This document shows positions 35,618-48,682 of a DNA stretch of 64,000 bases, piece after piece. The position numbers were made by a program, and so were the translations under genes. Positions within the stretch are counted from its first letter, which is position 1; every line of letters begins with the position of its first letter. Origin of the DNA: Coenobita brevimanus (Eukaryota > Arthropoda > Malacostraca > Decapoda > Coenobitidae); NCBI GenBank assembly GCA_032717465.1, contig CM064655.1, forward strand, positions 14,732,652 through 14,796,651, read 5' to 3'. A model generated the notes under the pieces. That model was not told the DNA's origin and made no database searches. It was given only the letters and a program-made list of their open reading frames with translations.

Positions 35618-35828
35618 GTATTAGTTTAAACATGGTACTTTATACTTTGAATTAAAAAGAAAATTATCTAATATTTCTTTTCCACTACATTTAGAGTGAC
35701 CTCTAAATATACTTCTATTTTCTCCAAAATTGGCTTGAATGATCATTATGAGATGTGCAACAAGGGTGTGATGTACTTGCATGAATAAACTTGAAATTTT
35801 TACCCTATTTTTGAAACACCTTCATATA

Positions 35829-36713
35829 CAGTCCATTTGCTTAATATGTTTAAATTTTTCCAGTAGAAGACCTCACTCTCCAGAAATTTTGCAGTTTACA
35901 AATAACATATCTTAAGAGGAAAATTCTACTTGATGGGGTGGCTGCCTCAAAAGCCATCCCTTTAGCCCCTAGTCTGTCATTTTGTCTACGTATTATGGGA
36001 CATTAAACACAATTACACTGCAATTAAAACCCACACAATAGCCCCTTACCTTAAAATCCAAGCAGGAAAGGTTTAGTTGACTTTAAGAGATGGAGTTCTG
36101 AAGCAGGGTGAGGCAGTTATCGTGCCCCGCCCCCAGCACCCTCCACACCACCTGACTCCATCACACTACCACCACCACTGACACACTCCAAATCAGTCAT
36201 GAACCCCTCAAAGTCCATGGCAGACACAACAGATGCACCATCATCATTATCCTCAGCTGATGTTGAGGGCACTGGATCTTCTTTTTGTGGTAAAGAAGGT
36301 GGTGAATAAGTCTGATGCCTTCAGTTCACTTCTTCGGCATGGTTGTCTCGGTAGCAAAGGAGGCTGTTATCTATGGCATCCAGAATCTCTTGAGCTTTCA
36401 CTTTAAAGTTTTCGTTCATTGTCACTCGATTTTTCAATTCGACAAGGCTATCAGGATTTTACTTACATTTCCGACGGGCAGATCTTCACTATCCATGGCT
36501 ATGGCTTGTGACAGTGATACAGGTCACTTCCACATATGCTCTACAAGGGTAGGTCATGCTCTGCAGCACGACACCAGATTCAGCTTACTGTGCCACCCCA
36601 ATTTTGCGTTTCCAAAACCAATTAGCACACTACCGATTAGTTCAATTTTTCACACACCCCATCGTGCTCCAGACATTTTGTCGCAGAAACTCATGTAATA
36701 AGCGAATGGACTG
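35829..36713. mobile_element. Pogo-like element with TA target, non-autonomous
   Basis: 885 bp between TA dinucleotides (35827-35828 and 36714-36715). The ends are CAGTCCATTTGCTTA and, from the right, CAGTCCATTCGCTTA. The interior has no conserved domain; the plus-strand frame at 36315-36698 has no recognisable product. It differs from the other Tigger-type ends in the window. Confidence 0.7.
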
Positions 36714-36721
36714 TATATACA

Positions 36722-36757
<36 letters not shown>
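36714..36757. repeat. (TA)n microsatellite
   Basis: About 20 TA dinucleotides directly abut the right end of the pogo-like element. Confidence 0.95.
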
Positions 36758-36759
<2 letters not shown>

Positions 36760-36761
<2 letters not shown>

Positions 36762-37190
36762 CGTTCATTCATCTTCTAATAAGGTGTTGCTCCATAAAAA
36801 GCGTAGAAGCCCAGGGCTAGACTAGTTGGTCCTGACATTTAAGACGAGAGTGACCAGTCTCACACATCCCTGAGTGGTATTACATGAGCAATAAACCCCA
36901 ACCATCCCTTGGATATAAACCTGCAATGGCTCAATCCGATTGGAGTACCTTAATTGCCAACTAAACCACTGAATGCCAAAACTTTGTTATATGGTTACCA
37001 CTCAACATAGTAAATAGTTTCCTGGTGTACAGGAAAACATTTGGCTTGTCACTCAGGGTAGAGTCACCTGTAGGCAAGAGGAAGAGAAAAGAATGAAGGA
37101 AAGAAAGATAGAAGAGGAAGGATAGAGAGAAGGAAGAGAGGAAAGGGCAGGCACCTGAGAGCAACACTACACTGAGTGAGTGGATGGTAA
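36760..37190 (-). mobile_element. SINE family A, long copy
   Basis: On the minus strand it starts CCATCCACTCACTCAGTGTAG, runs through a CT-rich stretch and the gtttcctg...gtaacca segment, then the tRNA-like part (A-box-like TGGTTTAGTTGG, B-box-like GGTTTATATCC), and ends in a GAATGAACGAATA tail. It abuts the (TA)n tract and lies next to the second Tc1 element. Matches the plus-strand copy at 42915-43415 along its length. Confidence 0.75.
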
Positions 37191-37225
37191 GCAATCCCAC
37201 CTACCACCAAAACAGTATATATATA

Positions 37226-38807
<1,582 letters not shown>

Positions 38808-39034
38808 TGCATCTGCACTGGACCATACTACAACTTCACTGGGCCCCTGCTATACTGGAGGATATCTCTCCCCATACCTACCAGATTTATCCATAACTGG
38901 GCTTCTGTTTTTTATGGCAACAGGACTTACTAAAGGAGACTGGTCCAGAAATTATAAACCAGGTCCGTGCACAAACATACAAAATTCTGGCAGAACAAGA
39001 TTTATGTTACCACTGTATTGTGTATGGGTCTTAC

Positions 39035-39226
39035 GTGGAGTTAGTCTGTTAAGGTACATGTTGTCATGGATGGAGGAGTCCCAAGAGGCAACAGCACACA
39101 CATCTTTCTCGTAGCATTTGACGATGGGCAACTGGAAGAATTTATTGCAGTTCTCCTTGGGAATTATTGCATTATTCCCTGCCAAGGTCAAGTTGTCTCC
39201 ATACCCTTGAGTCGAGAAGTCATCCG
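39035..39226 (-). CDS. Exon of a kinesin-3 motor (KIF13/Khc-73 type)
   Basis: A 192-bp exon on the minus strand, bounded by CCTGTTTTCAG and by CCAC|GTAAGA. It encodes DDFSTQGYGDNL, NAIIPKENCNKFFQLPIVKC and VASWDSSIHDNMYLNRLTP, matching the segment of Khc-73/KIF13 that follows VLFLDLNA and precedes the YLIVK segment. Both ends are phase 1, so it fits exactly between the exons at 43767-43974 and 12513-12718: the junction codons become GCG (Ala) and CAT (His). Its downstream intron is 26.3 kb and packed with mobile elements. Confidence 0.88.
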
Positions 39227-39879
39227 CTGAAAACAGGATCAGGTTAGTTATTATGGAAAAATCTGTACAGTACCACAGTTATTTGTTTACTTATTTAAGT
39301 AAAGCATTTTTCATGGATGGTTATACTTGTGTAAACTATTCAGTTCACTGTACTGTATATATTTTGTATTTCATTCACAAAATGTCACCTGGATCACAAA
39401 AGATATAGTACTACTAAAAATGTATATCTATGAACATTGTATACTGTCTTTCCACAATGGTTGTTGCTTGGATCTCAAAAGAAATGGTAAAGCAAAAAAT
39501 GTAAACTTATGGGACATAAAGTATAGGATCTCCACCTGACTGACCTACTGGGTCACAAAAGAAATACACCACCAACAAAAAAATATATATGAGCAGATTT
39601 AATTATTTCTGCAACAGACGCAATAACTTTCCTCACACTTGTTGGCTTTAAATGATTAATAGGAGTGTGCAACTAAGTATCGTCATACGTACTGCTAAAA
39701 GTATTTAAAAAAAAAAAAAATGTACAACTGTATCACTACATCAGTTACAATATGCATAATCCCATATTAAATGTGGGATTATGCATATTTTTTTACCACT
39801 GTAGATGAAATTTTCATCAACAGTGAAAAAAAAAAAGCCTCAATATTTCACTTTACAATGCAACATTACTGCCTTACAC
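39227..39879. other. Intron sequence with two hairpins
   Basis: No exon-like frame apart from the kinesin exon. Two adjacent inverted repeats stand out: 39749-39764 with 39774-39789 (16-bp perfect arms, 9-nt loop), and 39797-39810 with 39811-39825 (CACTGT.GATGAAA / TTTCATC.ACAGTG). They may mark a tiny foldback element. Confidence 0.6.
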
Positions 39880-40159
39880 CATTCTAAGCCACCCTCCCAC
39901 AGGTAGTCTTCAACCTTCCAACTCATTGTTGGTCTTCTCCCCTTCATTCTCTCATCAACTCTGCTGCAATACTTTCTGTTACTCATTCATTCCTCAACTA
40001 TGTCCCATTTTCTATGCCACTCTATTGTGTCTGCCTCCACTATGCTTGTCTGCATGCTAATTCATTTGTCCACACACTTCCCCCTACAACTCCACAAGCA
40101 CACTTCAGGCAATTCATCTCTTCCTTTAAAATATTATTTATACCACTTCCGTGAGTCAC
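39880..40159 (-). pseudogene. Possible LINE C-terminal fragment
   Basis: The minus strand reads DERMKGRRPTMSWKVEDYLW near 39890-39960, resembling the R-(K/R)-GRP-...W-D segment near the C-terminus of RTE-type LINE proteins. The rest is too decayed to place. Low confidence. Confidence 0.35.
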
Positions 40160-40290
40160 AGAGTGTGACCTCAGGGATAAGGGACCGAACAGGGAGGCTG
40201 TCATAGATGAAGCAGCATAGACAGCCACCATTAGGCGACCAAGGCCAACGCATGTATGCATGTCGGAACCTTTTTAAATGAAACAAAATG
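40160..40290 (+). pseudogene. 3'-end fragment of PHD-bearing LINE (family R)
   Basis: It aligns, as reverse complement, with the 3' end of the family R LINE near 7200-7310: agggaccgaacagggaggct, ccattaggcgaccaagg and gcatg.atgcatg. It ends with TTTTTAAATGAAACAAAATG. Only about 130 bp, so a strongly 5'-truncated insertion. Confidence 0.7.
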
Positions 40291-40539
40291 AAACAGTTGG
40301 CACCAACATATGTCTAAGCAGAGATCTCAATAATATCATTCTCAACCAGTTTCTGCACAGGGTAAAAACCATCTACACCTACCATAATATATACAGTAGT
40401 TTTAGTAACACAGAGTAAGCCAGCATGCTCTCCAATGCAAGTTTATCAAACTGTCAAAACCAAACTACATGCACATTACACACTACATTTCCTATTCAAA
40501 ACTTTAACCAAAATGGTGTCTAATAACCAAGCTTCAGAG

Positions 40540-42142
40540 ACACCAGGGGGGGGAACATAAATGCCCCCATCACCTGCCCCTCTCCCAGTGACAACTCAAC
40601 GAGTTGCCTGGAACCACTGTCTGACTCACTTCTTCTTCATTTCTGCAACATTCATGGCCTTTCCTCTAACTTTCTCTCAGTGGAGCAACACCTCTCCTCC
40701 TCTACACCCCACCTTCTCTTCCTAACTGAGACTCAGTTGTCTGAGGCAAGTAATAGCATATCCCTCTTTGTATCCTCGTACTTTATATTCATTTCCAAGC
40801 CAAAGGTGCTGTTGTGTGCAATGATGCATATTGCTCTCGTGTTCCTGAACTTGATGCTTCTGAATTCTCTACTCTCTGGCTTTGTCTTTCCTGTCATTCT
40901 CTGACTAAATATATTTGCGCTGTTTACTCATCCCCTAATTCTACTATAAATAATTCTTCGACTATCTTACATCTACGATGGAACACATCCTATTCGTTTC
41001 TCCTTTCTCTGAAACCTCCATTCTAGGAGATTTCAATGTTCACCACCACCTTTGGCTCTCCTCTCATTCACTGATCCACCTGGTAAACAAGCCTACATCT
41101 TTTCTATCCTTAATGACCTAGTGCAGAATGTACAGCACCCTACCCGTATCCCTAACCACCTTGGAGAAAGTTCCAGCATACATGATCTCTTCCTTCCAAC
41201 TAATCCTTCTCCTTACACTGTTAGTCTTTTCTCTCTGTTGGGCTCCTCCGATCACAACTCTATTATCTTAACCTGTCCTATCACTCCAGTACGGCCTATG
41301 GACCCTCCAAAGAAATGTCAGTTGTGGCACTTTGGAGCTGCTGATTAGGAGGCCCTCAGGCAGTACTTCTATGATATTCCCTGGAATGATTATTGCTTCC
41401 ATGGCTGGAAGCCATCTGAATGTGCCTTGTGCATTACTGAGGTTATTCTCTTGGGCCTGGAAGCATACATTCCTTTCTTGTACCTTCTGGCTAATGCAAG
41501 AAAGCCTTGGTTTAATCATGCTTGTTCCAATGCTGTCCACAACAAGGAGAGGGCCTATAAAAGGTATCGAAGCCAACCCACCCCTGAATCACATCTTTTT
41601 AGTGTTTCTGCCCAGAATCGTTTTATGTCTGCTCTTCGCCCTACTAAAAATAATTTCATCCGTACTAAATGGTCTTAACTCTCCAACTTCTTCCTGCTCC
41701 TTCTGGCACCTTGCCAAAAACCTTTTTAACAACTTTACCTCATCATCCTTCCCTCCTCTTTTCCACTCTGATGGCTCTGTAGCTATTTCCCTCTACTGAT
41801 AAAGCAGATCTCTTCACTCAGACTTTCTCCTCCAATTCCGCCTTAGACTTTTCTGGTGCTGTTCCTCCATTGTTTCCCCCTCCGACTTCCTCATGGCTGA
41901 CATTAAAATTTCTTCAACTGATGTATTTTCTGCCATCATTGGCTTCAATACTAACAAGGAATACAGGCCTGATGGGGTCCCTCCTGTTGTCCTCAAGAAC
42001 TGTGTTTCTGTGCTAATACCCTGTCTAGGTAAACTCTTTCGCCTTTGTCTTTCAACTTGTACCATTCCTTCTTGCTGGATGTTTCCTCTAATTCAGCCTA
42101 TCCCAAAGAAGGGTGACCATTCCCAACCCTCAAACTATCGCC

Positions 42143-42147
<5 letters not shown>
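40540..42147 (+). pseudogene. LINE family J, copy 2: endonuclease and start of RT
   Basis: The endonuclease opens with LLHFCNIHGLSSNFLSVEQH, then LLFLTETQLSEASNS and FGSPLIH, LIHxxN-type segments; SIHDLFLPTNPSPYTVSLFS and LLGSSDHNSIILT are the late endonuclease blocks (about 41175-41280). A linker with RKPWFNHACSNAVHNKERAY leads to the RT start, DGVPPVVLKNCVSVLIPCLG, which matches copy 1 at 5370. It stops at a T run (42148-42178). Frameshifts and stops are numerous. It supplies the 5' half that copy 1 lacks. Confidence 0.8.
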
Positions 42148-42182
<35 letters not shown>

Positions 42183-42740
42183 GCAAGGAAGAAGGAACCA
42201 AAGGCTTGGAGCCTGCAAAACAGTTCCTTCCAAGAAAAAAACAAAAACAATGCAAAATAGAGCCAAATTCAAGATCCATTCATTTCGAGATGCCTGGACA
42301 CACTGCGTTTGAAAGACTGGAGATCATAGGAAGTAGGAAATACACACAAAGGGAGACAGTTCCAGAGTTGACCTGTTGCATAAATGAAGGACTAGGAGTA
42401 AAGGTTAACTCTTGCATTAGAGAGCTGGACAGAAAAGGGATGAGAGTGTATTGCTGGACGGGTGTAGAGGTGGAGGGATGCAAGCAGGCAGTTCAGGGGA
42501 GCAGTGACCATGGAAGTAGCGACAGAAAATATATAAAGATGCAACAGTATGGCAAAGAGACAGAGGTTGAAGGGAACCAGAAAGATGAGGAGAGTTAATG
42601 AGATAAAATGCCTTTGACTCCACCCTATAAGAAGAGCTGTATGTGGGAAGCCTCCCCACACGAGAGTTGTACTCCACATAGAGGCGAATAAATCCCGTGT
42701 ATAAAGTCAACAGCTGTGCGGCGGTAAAGAAGGTAGGGAA
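42148..42740 (-). pseudogene. LINE family J, 3' end in opposite orientation
   Basis: On the minus strand it reads the C-terminal RT region (TLYTGFIRLYVEYNSRVG, FYLINSPHLSGSLQPLSL), the LINE 3' untranslated sequence, and a poly(A) tail that appears as 31 T residues at 42148-42178. It joins the plus-strand 5' half of the same family at the tail. This looks like a separate 5'-truncated insertion into, or next to, copy 2. Confidence 0.75.
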
Positions 42741-42914
42741 TCAGCTTAGTAAATATAATGTCAAAGGAGTGTACATGGAATAACTTTTGTGGTAAGGAAA
42801 CTTCTAAGATTTGTCAGTCCAAGATGTTAGGCAAACATATTACCTGGCTAAATTGATTTCCCACTAACATGTGAGGTGGATATCCATGACATAACGTCAT
42901 TAAAATTGTGGACA

Positions 42915-43415
42915 ATACCATCCACTCACTCGATGTAGTGGTGCTCTCGGGTGTCTGCCCTTTCCTCTCCATCCTTCTTTCCTTCCATTCTCTTCTGTCT
43001 TTCTTTCCTTCATTATTTCCTTGTCCTTCTGCCTACGGGTGCCTTTACAGTCCCTCTTTTGTCTTTCTTTCCTTCATTCTTTCCACTTCCTTCAGCCTGT
43101 GGGTGACTCTACACTGAGTGACAAGCCAAATGGTTTCCTGTGCACCAAGAAACCATTTACTATGCTGGGTGGTAACCATATACCCAAATTTTGGCGCCTG
43201 ATGGTTTAGTGGGTAATTACTGCGCTCCAATTGGATTGAGCCGGTGAAGGTTTATATCCAAGGGGTGGTTGGGGTTGACTGCTCATGTAATGCCACTCAG
43301 GGATGAGTGAGGCTGGTCACTCTCATCTTAAATGTCGGGACCAACTGCCTAGCCCCGGGCTCCTACGCTCCTCATGGAGCAATATAGGATTGGATAATGA
43401 ATGAGTGAATGATGA
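42915..43415 (+). mobile_element. SINE family A, longest copy
   Basis: It starts CCATCCACTCACTCGATGTAG, has a CT-rich head longer than in the other copies (a second ctttcttccttcattc block), then TGAGTGACAAGCCAAATGG, the tRNA-like segment (TGGTTTAGTGG ... GGTTTATATCC) and an AATGAATGAGTGAATGA tail. Position within the 4.5-kb kinesin intron. Confidence 0.75.
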
Positions 43416-43766
43416 TGTTATGAACCAAATAATATTAGTGTATATAACCCTAAAATATTAACCTTCCTTAAAATAATAAGGCACCACTATAATAAGTAAC
43501 AGCACTTGTACAGTAGGTCCTCACATCACCTCTGACATACAATTTTCCTTTTAGGTCTGCAAAAATTGATAGAATAATTGCCTATAAAATTTCCACTACT
43601 ATTTATGGAATTAATTTCCCAGTTTCACCAAATCTGCAGTGCCAGCTGGAAGGAAAAGGCTATGACTTTTGCAACACATCTCTAATTTAAAATGAGGACT
43701 GATTGTACAATCAAGTACCAGTGCAACAAATTTACACAGTGGACACAAGCAGAAATTTCCCAGTAC
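43416..43766. other. Intron sequence, nothing recognised
   Basis: AT-rich sequence directly downstream (in gene sense) of the kinesin exon at 43767-43974. No repeat end or exon seen. Confidence 0.5.
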
Positions 43767-43974
43767 CATTTAGGTCGAGAAAGAGGACAGGTACATGAGC
43801 TTCCATGCCGGGTGGAGGGTCCCAATCAGCTGGTGCCCCTGGAATATTGGACCCAGCAGCTGGTACAAGCACTGCATTCCGCTCCTCAGTTAGACTCACC
43901 CACTGATCCACCAGAGATTGCTCCCGTTCAGCTTCACTATCATTCTTGTCTCCCTTGTTGATAATTTTCTGAAT
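43767..43974 (-). CDS. Exon of a kinesin-3 motor (KIF13/Khc-73 type)
   Basis: A 208-bp exon on the minus strand, bounded by ATTTCTTCCAG and by AATG|GTACTG. It encodes IQKIINKGDKNDSEAEREQS, LVDQWVSLTEERNAVLVPA and ends PGMEAHVPVLFLDLN, a highly conserved KIF13/Khc-73 segment at the end of the stalk. Phase 0 at the start and 1 at the end, matching the next exon at 39035-39226. The protein order across the three exons equals that of known KIF13 proteins. The preceding exon, expected to end near a REYLDEQ-like sequence, was not found between here and 64000. Confidence 0.9.
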
Positions 43975-44389
43975 CTGGAAGAAATTACAGTAACTTATAC
44001 AATGTGTCACTTTCTAAACATGAAGGATGCAGTTCTGAAAACTATGATATACAGTACTGCAAAAAAATCTACCAATCTTCATACCTAGGCTCCTTCCCCC
44101 AAAGAAAGGAAGGTAGCCAAGACAGGACAACACACTCCCAATTTAGGCATCCACACACGCACATGCATTTGCATCTTAGCCCCAAGGCAAGAAGGGACAG
44201 ATCCCCACCGAACCACACCACACAAGGGTCAACTGCACAGTGCAATCAGCGACATCTGCAGCAGGGCCCAACAGCAGAGCTGGTTTACCCCTGTCACATC
44301 ATAATGGGCCCATCCCCTTACCCGCACCTGACCTGATCAGCTGATCGGACCAAATGCAAGAGAATATCCCTTCAAGGCTCTGTCATCAT

Positions 44390-47300
44390 TTATTCATTCA
44401 CAATTTCTCTCCAATCATTCCTGTCATGTGCAGCCACTCTTCCTTGCTCAACAGACATCCCTCTCACATCCCAAGCTCTCTTCACACTGTCCATCCATCC
44501 TATTTGTGGCCATCCTCTCAGCCTTACATCTCTCACATCCGATCCAGTTATCTTTTTCACCAATCGCTCATCATCCTTTCTCTCCACATGCCCAAACCAT
44601 TGCAACACCCTCTGCCCCACTTGATCCGCACAATTCCAGTTCTCCTTCGCACTTTATCATATCTCACTTGATCCGTTCGCGTCACTCCACACATACTCCT
44701 CAGACACTTCATCTCCATTACATTCAAACTTTAACTCTCTCCTACACCCATATTCCAAGTTTCAGCCCCATATAATGCAGTCAGTACCACAACACCCTCA
44801 TACAGCTTTCTCTTTACATTTATTCTAAGTGAACGACATCTGAACACTTTTTTCATTCCTTCCAGCACCTTTCCTACTTCATTTATTCTAAACTTCAATT
44901 CTGCATCTATTTTTCCATCCACAGCAATACATAAAACACTCTACCTCCTCATGCAACTCGCCATTCAAAACTATATTCATCCTCCTACCATCTACCAACC
45001 ACGTACACTTCACTTTATTCTCATTTGCTCTCAATTTCCTCTTTTCACACACCCTTCCACACTCCTCTACCAACTGTCTCAATCTCTCCTCTGAATCAGT
45101 CACCAGTGCAGTATCATCTGCAAACAGCAGCTGATTCAGATTACACTCTCTACCATCAGCACTCACCAGACTTAAACCTCCACCTAACACTCTTGCATTC
45201 ACCTCCCTTACAACACCATCCATAAAAATATTAAACAACCAAGGTGACATCACACATCCCTCCCGCAGCCCCACTCTCACGGGAAACCAATCACTCACAG
45301 TATTTCCCACTCTTACACACGTTCTACTATTTACATAAAAACTTTTCATTCCTTTTACCAACCAGCCATCAAGTCCATACAATCTTAAAACTGTCCACAA
45401 AGCCTCCGTATCAATTCTATCATATCTATCTATCTATCTACCTATTGCCAGACACCATAATCCCGCAAAGGGTGGCCATTTGACACTGAGTTAGTTGTTT
45501 TACAGGGAGGGGCACCAACCCTCCACCAATCCACTTGTTGACACATAGGGAGCAAATATGGTTTGGTTATATGGTTACCACCCAGCATTGTAAATGGTTT
45601 CTTGGCTTACAGGAAACCATTTGGCTTGTCACTCAATGTAAAGCCACCTGTAAAGGAAAGAAAAGGAATATGAAGTGACAGGAAAGATAGGAGAAGTAGG
45701 AAGAGAGGAGGGCAGGCACAGAAAAAGAATGATAAAAGCTAAGGAAGTAGGCAGCACTACATCAAGTATACACTCTCTCAATCCATGAATGCCCAAAACA
45801 CATCCTTACTTTTCACTAAATACTTTTCACACACCTGTCTCACAGCAAACACCTGATCCACGTATCCCCTCCCGCTCCTAAAGCCACACTGCTTATCATC
45901 AATCACTCTCTCTGTACCCACTCTAACTCTCTTAATTAACACTCTACCATACACCTTACCTACAACACTGAGCAGACTTATACCCCTAAAGCTAGTACAT
46001 TCATACTTCTCACCCTTACCTTTATGCAATGGAACGACACAAGCACTTACCCGGTCAACTGGTACCATACCTCTCACAAAACACACATTCAACAATCTTA
46101 CTAACCATTCAATAGTCACACCACCACCTTTCAGGCATTCCACAGCACACCCCTCCATACCTGCAGCTTTCCCTGTTTTCATCTCCTTTACTGCCTCCTA
46201 CACTTCCTCTATTGTGATCAAAGAATCATTCAACTCTCCCAACACATTTATTCCTTGCACCCTTCCATCTGCCACAATCTCAGCCTCCCTTTCCTCCTAT
46301 ACAGTTAACAATCTTTCAAAATACTCCACCCACCTCTTCCTTACTGCATCCACCTCAATTAATATCCTTCCATCCTCTGCTTTTACTCGCTCTTCCTTCC
46401 TTTTCGCACCCTTTTCACCTCCTTCCAAAATATTTTCTTATTCTGTTGAAAATTCTCAGTCAACTGCCTACCCCAACTCTCATCTGCTGCCACTTTAGCA
46501 TCATCCACAGCCCTTCTCGCCCTATTCCTCTTTTCCTTATACCTCTCATATGACACCTCATCCTTCCTCTGCAGCCATACTTCATATGCACGTCTCTTCT
46601 CAGCCATAGCCATACTTACTTCCTCGCCCCACCATTCACTTCCGTTTCTTATGCCACCACCCACTCGTCTCACACACACACACCTCTTAAACAACTCCCA
46701 TTCCTCCTCCACACTGCTGTTCTCCCAATCTTTCAGTGCATTCCACTCACTGTTCAATTTCTCCTGATACTCTATCATTTTCTCTCTTCTATCCAACTCA
46801 CTCACTTTCAAAACCTCCCTGCCACACCTAAGTCTCCTAGCTCTCATGCATCTCTTACCTACTCTCAACTTTCCCTCCACCAGGTAGTGGTCAGACATAC
46901 CTCCCCCCTCAAAACTCTCACATCCAACAATCTTCCTATTACATTCCTGGGCACAACCACGTAGTCCATCAATGCTCTATCAACAACCCTTCCACCCTCC
47001 TGTCTCACCCAAGTACACTTATAAATATCTTTCTTCTCCAATAAGGTATTTCCAATCGTCATCTCTCCCTCAACACACATCCCTATCATTCGTTCCCCAT
47101 TTTCATTTCTTCCAGGCACACCATGCATACCAACTACACCTTCAACTGCTACACTTCCCACTCTAGTATTCAGATCTCCCATCATTACCACATTCACATT
47201 TGCTCCAAAGCTCTGCACACACTCATTAATATCATTCCAGAAAGACTCCCTCTCTTCTGCATCCCTTTCGCTACCAGGTACATATGCACTCACAAATACC

Positions 47301-47587
47301 CACAACTCAGATTCAAATTTCATTTTCACCCACATCAGTCTCAATGACACCTCCTTCCATTCATTCACACACTGATGCACTTCCATACTCACTAACAAGG
47401 CCACACCTTCTCTCGTCTTTCCTCCATCAACATCTGACACTCTTCCATCCACACTTCCAAACTTAGGCTTGCCCTTCCCTTTCATTTTTGTTTCACTCAA
47501 AGCTAACACATCCAACTTTCTTCTCATAAACATTTTCCCAATATCCTCCCTTTCAGCCTTAATCGTACTACATCCACGTATATTCAT
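44390..47587 (-). pseudogene. Endonuclease-reverse transcriptase of LINE family RB
   Basis: Endonuclease: SLNIRGCSTIK-type start (MNIRGCSTIKAEREDIGKMF), LALSETKMKG, VSAYVPGS and MMGDLNTRVG, NENGERM and MSDHYLVEGKL across a frameshift near 46890. Linker: KRRAYEVWLQRKDEVSYERY. RT: GKAAGMEGCAVECLKGGG, FRGISLLSVVGKVYGRVLI, CGFRSGRGYVDQVFAV and FMD (cut by the SINE), then VGLREGCVMSPWLFNIFMDG and LLFADDTALV (about 45105-45130). End: LYGAETWN, then VLQWFGHVERKDDERLVKK. Frameshifts near 46890, 46380 and 44900 and the insertion break it into about six open segments. Confidence 0.85.
45421..45778 (-). mobile_element. Composite SINE: family A head with RTE tail
   Basis: It interrupts the RT frame between FMD and DRIDTEALW. 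On the minus strand the first 190 bp match the head and gtttcctg segment of family A SINEs. The last 140 bp instead match the body and tail of the 5S-derived SINE at 471-664: gtggagggttggtgcccctc, taaaacaactaact, ggccaccc and gtctggcaatag, ending in (GATA)n. So it joins one SINE's head to another's tail. TATGAT/TGTATA-like flanks do not give a clean target duplication. Confidence 0.75.
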
Positions 47588-47899
47588 AGACCCAATCTTC
47601 AGGGTAAAGGGTTAACTCAATCCCCCATCCCTATTCCCTGTCTCACTGTAGGAACTAAAAAAACAGAGGAGGGAATCCCTAGTCCTCTCACCCTGCCCCT
47701 TCTAGTCACCTTTTACGACACGCAGGGAATACGGTGGCAAAATTCTTCCTAGCACAACCTGGCCGCAGAGCAGTAGTACCACCCTATAGTGTGGCCAGAT
47801 TGTCCCCCCTGCCACAGGGGGGACAATCTAATGCATCAGGCAAAAAACTCAGAATCTGTGGGAATTAACTGACGGTACAGTGGTAAGCAGGGACTTCCA

Positions 47900-48020
47900 T
47901 CATCTACTCACTCTACTCACTCAGTGTGGTGCTATCTACTGATGCACCTGGACTCAACAACAACTCAAATGATTTCCTGGAACCTGGGAAGCCATTTACT
48001 ACACTAGGTGATAACCTTAC
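47900..48020 (+). mobile_element. SINE family A, 5' fragment
   Basis: Contains the CATCTACTCACTC...CTCAGTGTGGTG head, an internal deletion, then gatttcctgg...agccatttactacactaggtgataacc. The tRNA-like half is missing. Flanking sequence up to 48100 and back to 47786 shows nothing else. Confidence 0.6.
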
Positions 48021-48099
48021 AATTGTGTATTCCCTGTAGGCCTAGGCAAAAGGGAGTGAGTCGAAGACATAAGTGGTCCCCCACCCACTATTTTTACTC

Positions 48100-48680
48100 A
48101 CTGGCAAAGGTACATAGAACCATGAAGGATCCATAACCTGGTCAGGTCTGTATGGCCACATGGGATGTGAGAGGCAAGAATGAGGAATAAGAGGATGGAT
48201 GCGGTGAATACATTCAAGGGTGCATGGTACAATGTGATAACACTGCATGAAACAAAGATGAAACATTGTGAAGCTTGTATGTTCAGGTATGAATGCACAT
48301 GGAAGCTATAAAGATGGAATTATGCTGTTGACAAGTGATGAATGGCAGAGGGGAAAGAAGCATTATAAATGTGTCAGCTCAAGGTGTATGTATCTTAGTT
48401 CCACTTTGATATGGTGAAACTGGCAATGACTGATGTGTATGCACCCTGTTTCAGGAGCAGAAACTTTCTGAGACCAACGGGATGGTGCAACAGGAACAGG
48501 TGCTCAGGAGTTAGAAAGTGGTCATAGGTGACATGACCTGGAGAGCTGACACTGGTCCTGTTACTGATGTAATGTGTCTCTATGGTGTGCCTAGAGAGAA
48601 TGGTAATGGAAGGCAATTGAATGATATGCATCATGAAAGGTGGTTATGTAATAGCAATTTGCATTTGAAGCATAAAGATG
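48100..48680 (+). pseudogene. RTE-type endonuclease fragment
   Basis: Decayed APE endonuclease: ATWDVRGKNEE near 48157, a KTKM-like ETKMKHCEACMF block across frameshifts, KLAMTDVYAPCFR (48418-48456), TGPVTDVMCLYGVPRENGNG (48553-48612) and DMHHERWLCNSNLHLKHKD. The order matches the start of the RTE LINE endonuclease at 49307. It is cut at 48681 by a small TA-flanked element, and its RT part is missing. Confidence 0.7.
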
Positions 48681-48682
48681 TA

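Larger units (their letters stand above)
44080..47785 (-). mobile_element. RTE-type LINE (family RB), nearly full length
   Basis: Minus-strand element with a leader containing CCCTGCGTGTCGTAAAAGG (about 47725), an endonuclease, RT and C-terminal region, and a 3' region reaching about 44080. A composite SINE is inserted at 45421-45778. The leader motif CCCTGC.TGTCGTAAAAGG is shared with the RTE LINE at 49150. Confidence 0.8.

Noticed and set aside
45025..45483. Plus-strand Ser/Pro/His-rich frames between 45 and 52 kb
   Set aside because: They are antisense shadows of LINE coding sequence; the opposite strand has reverse transcriptase motifs.
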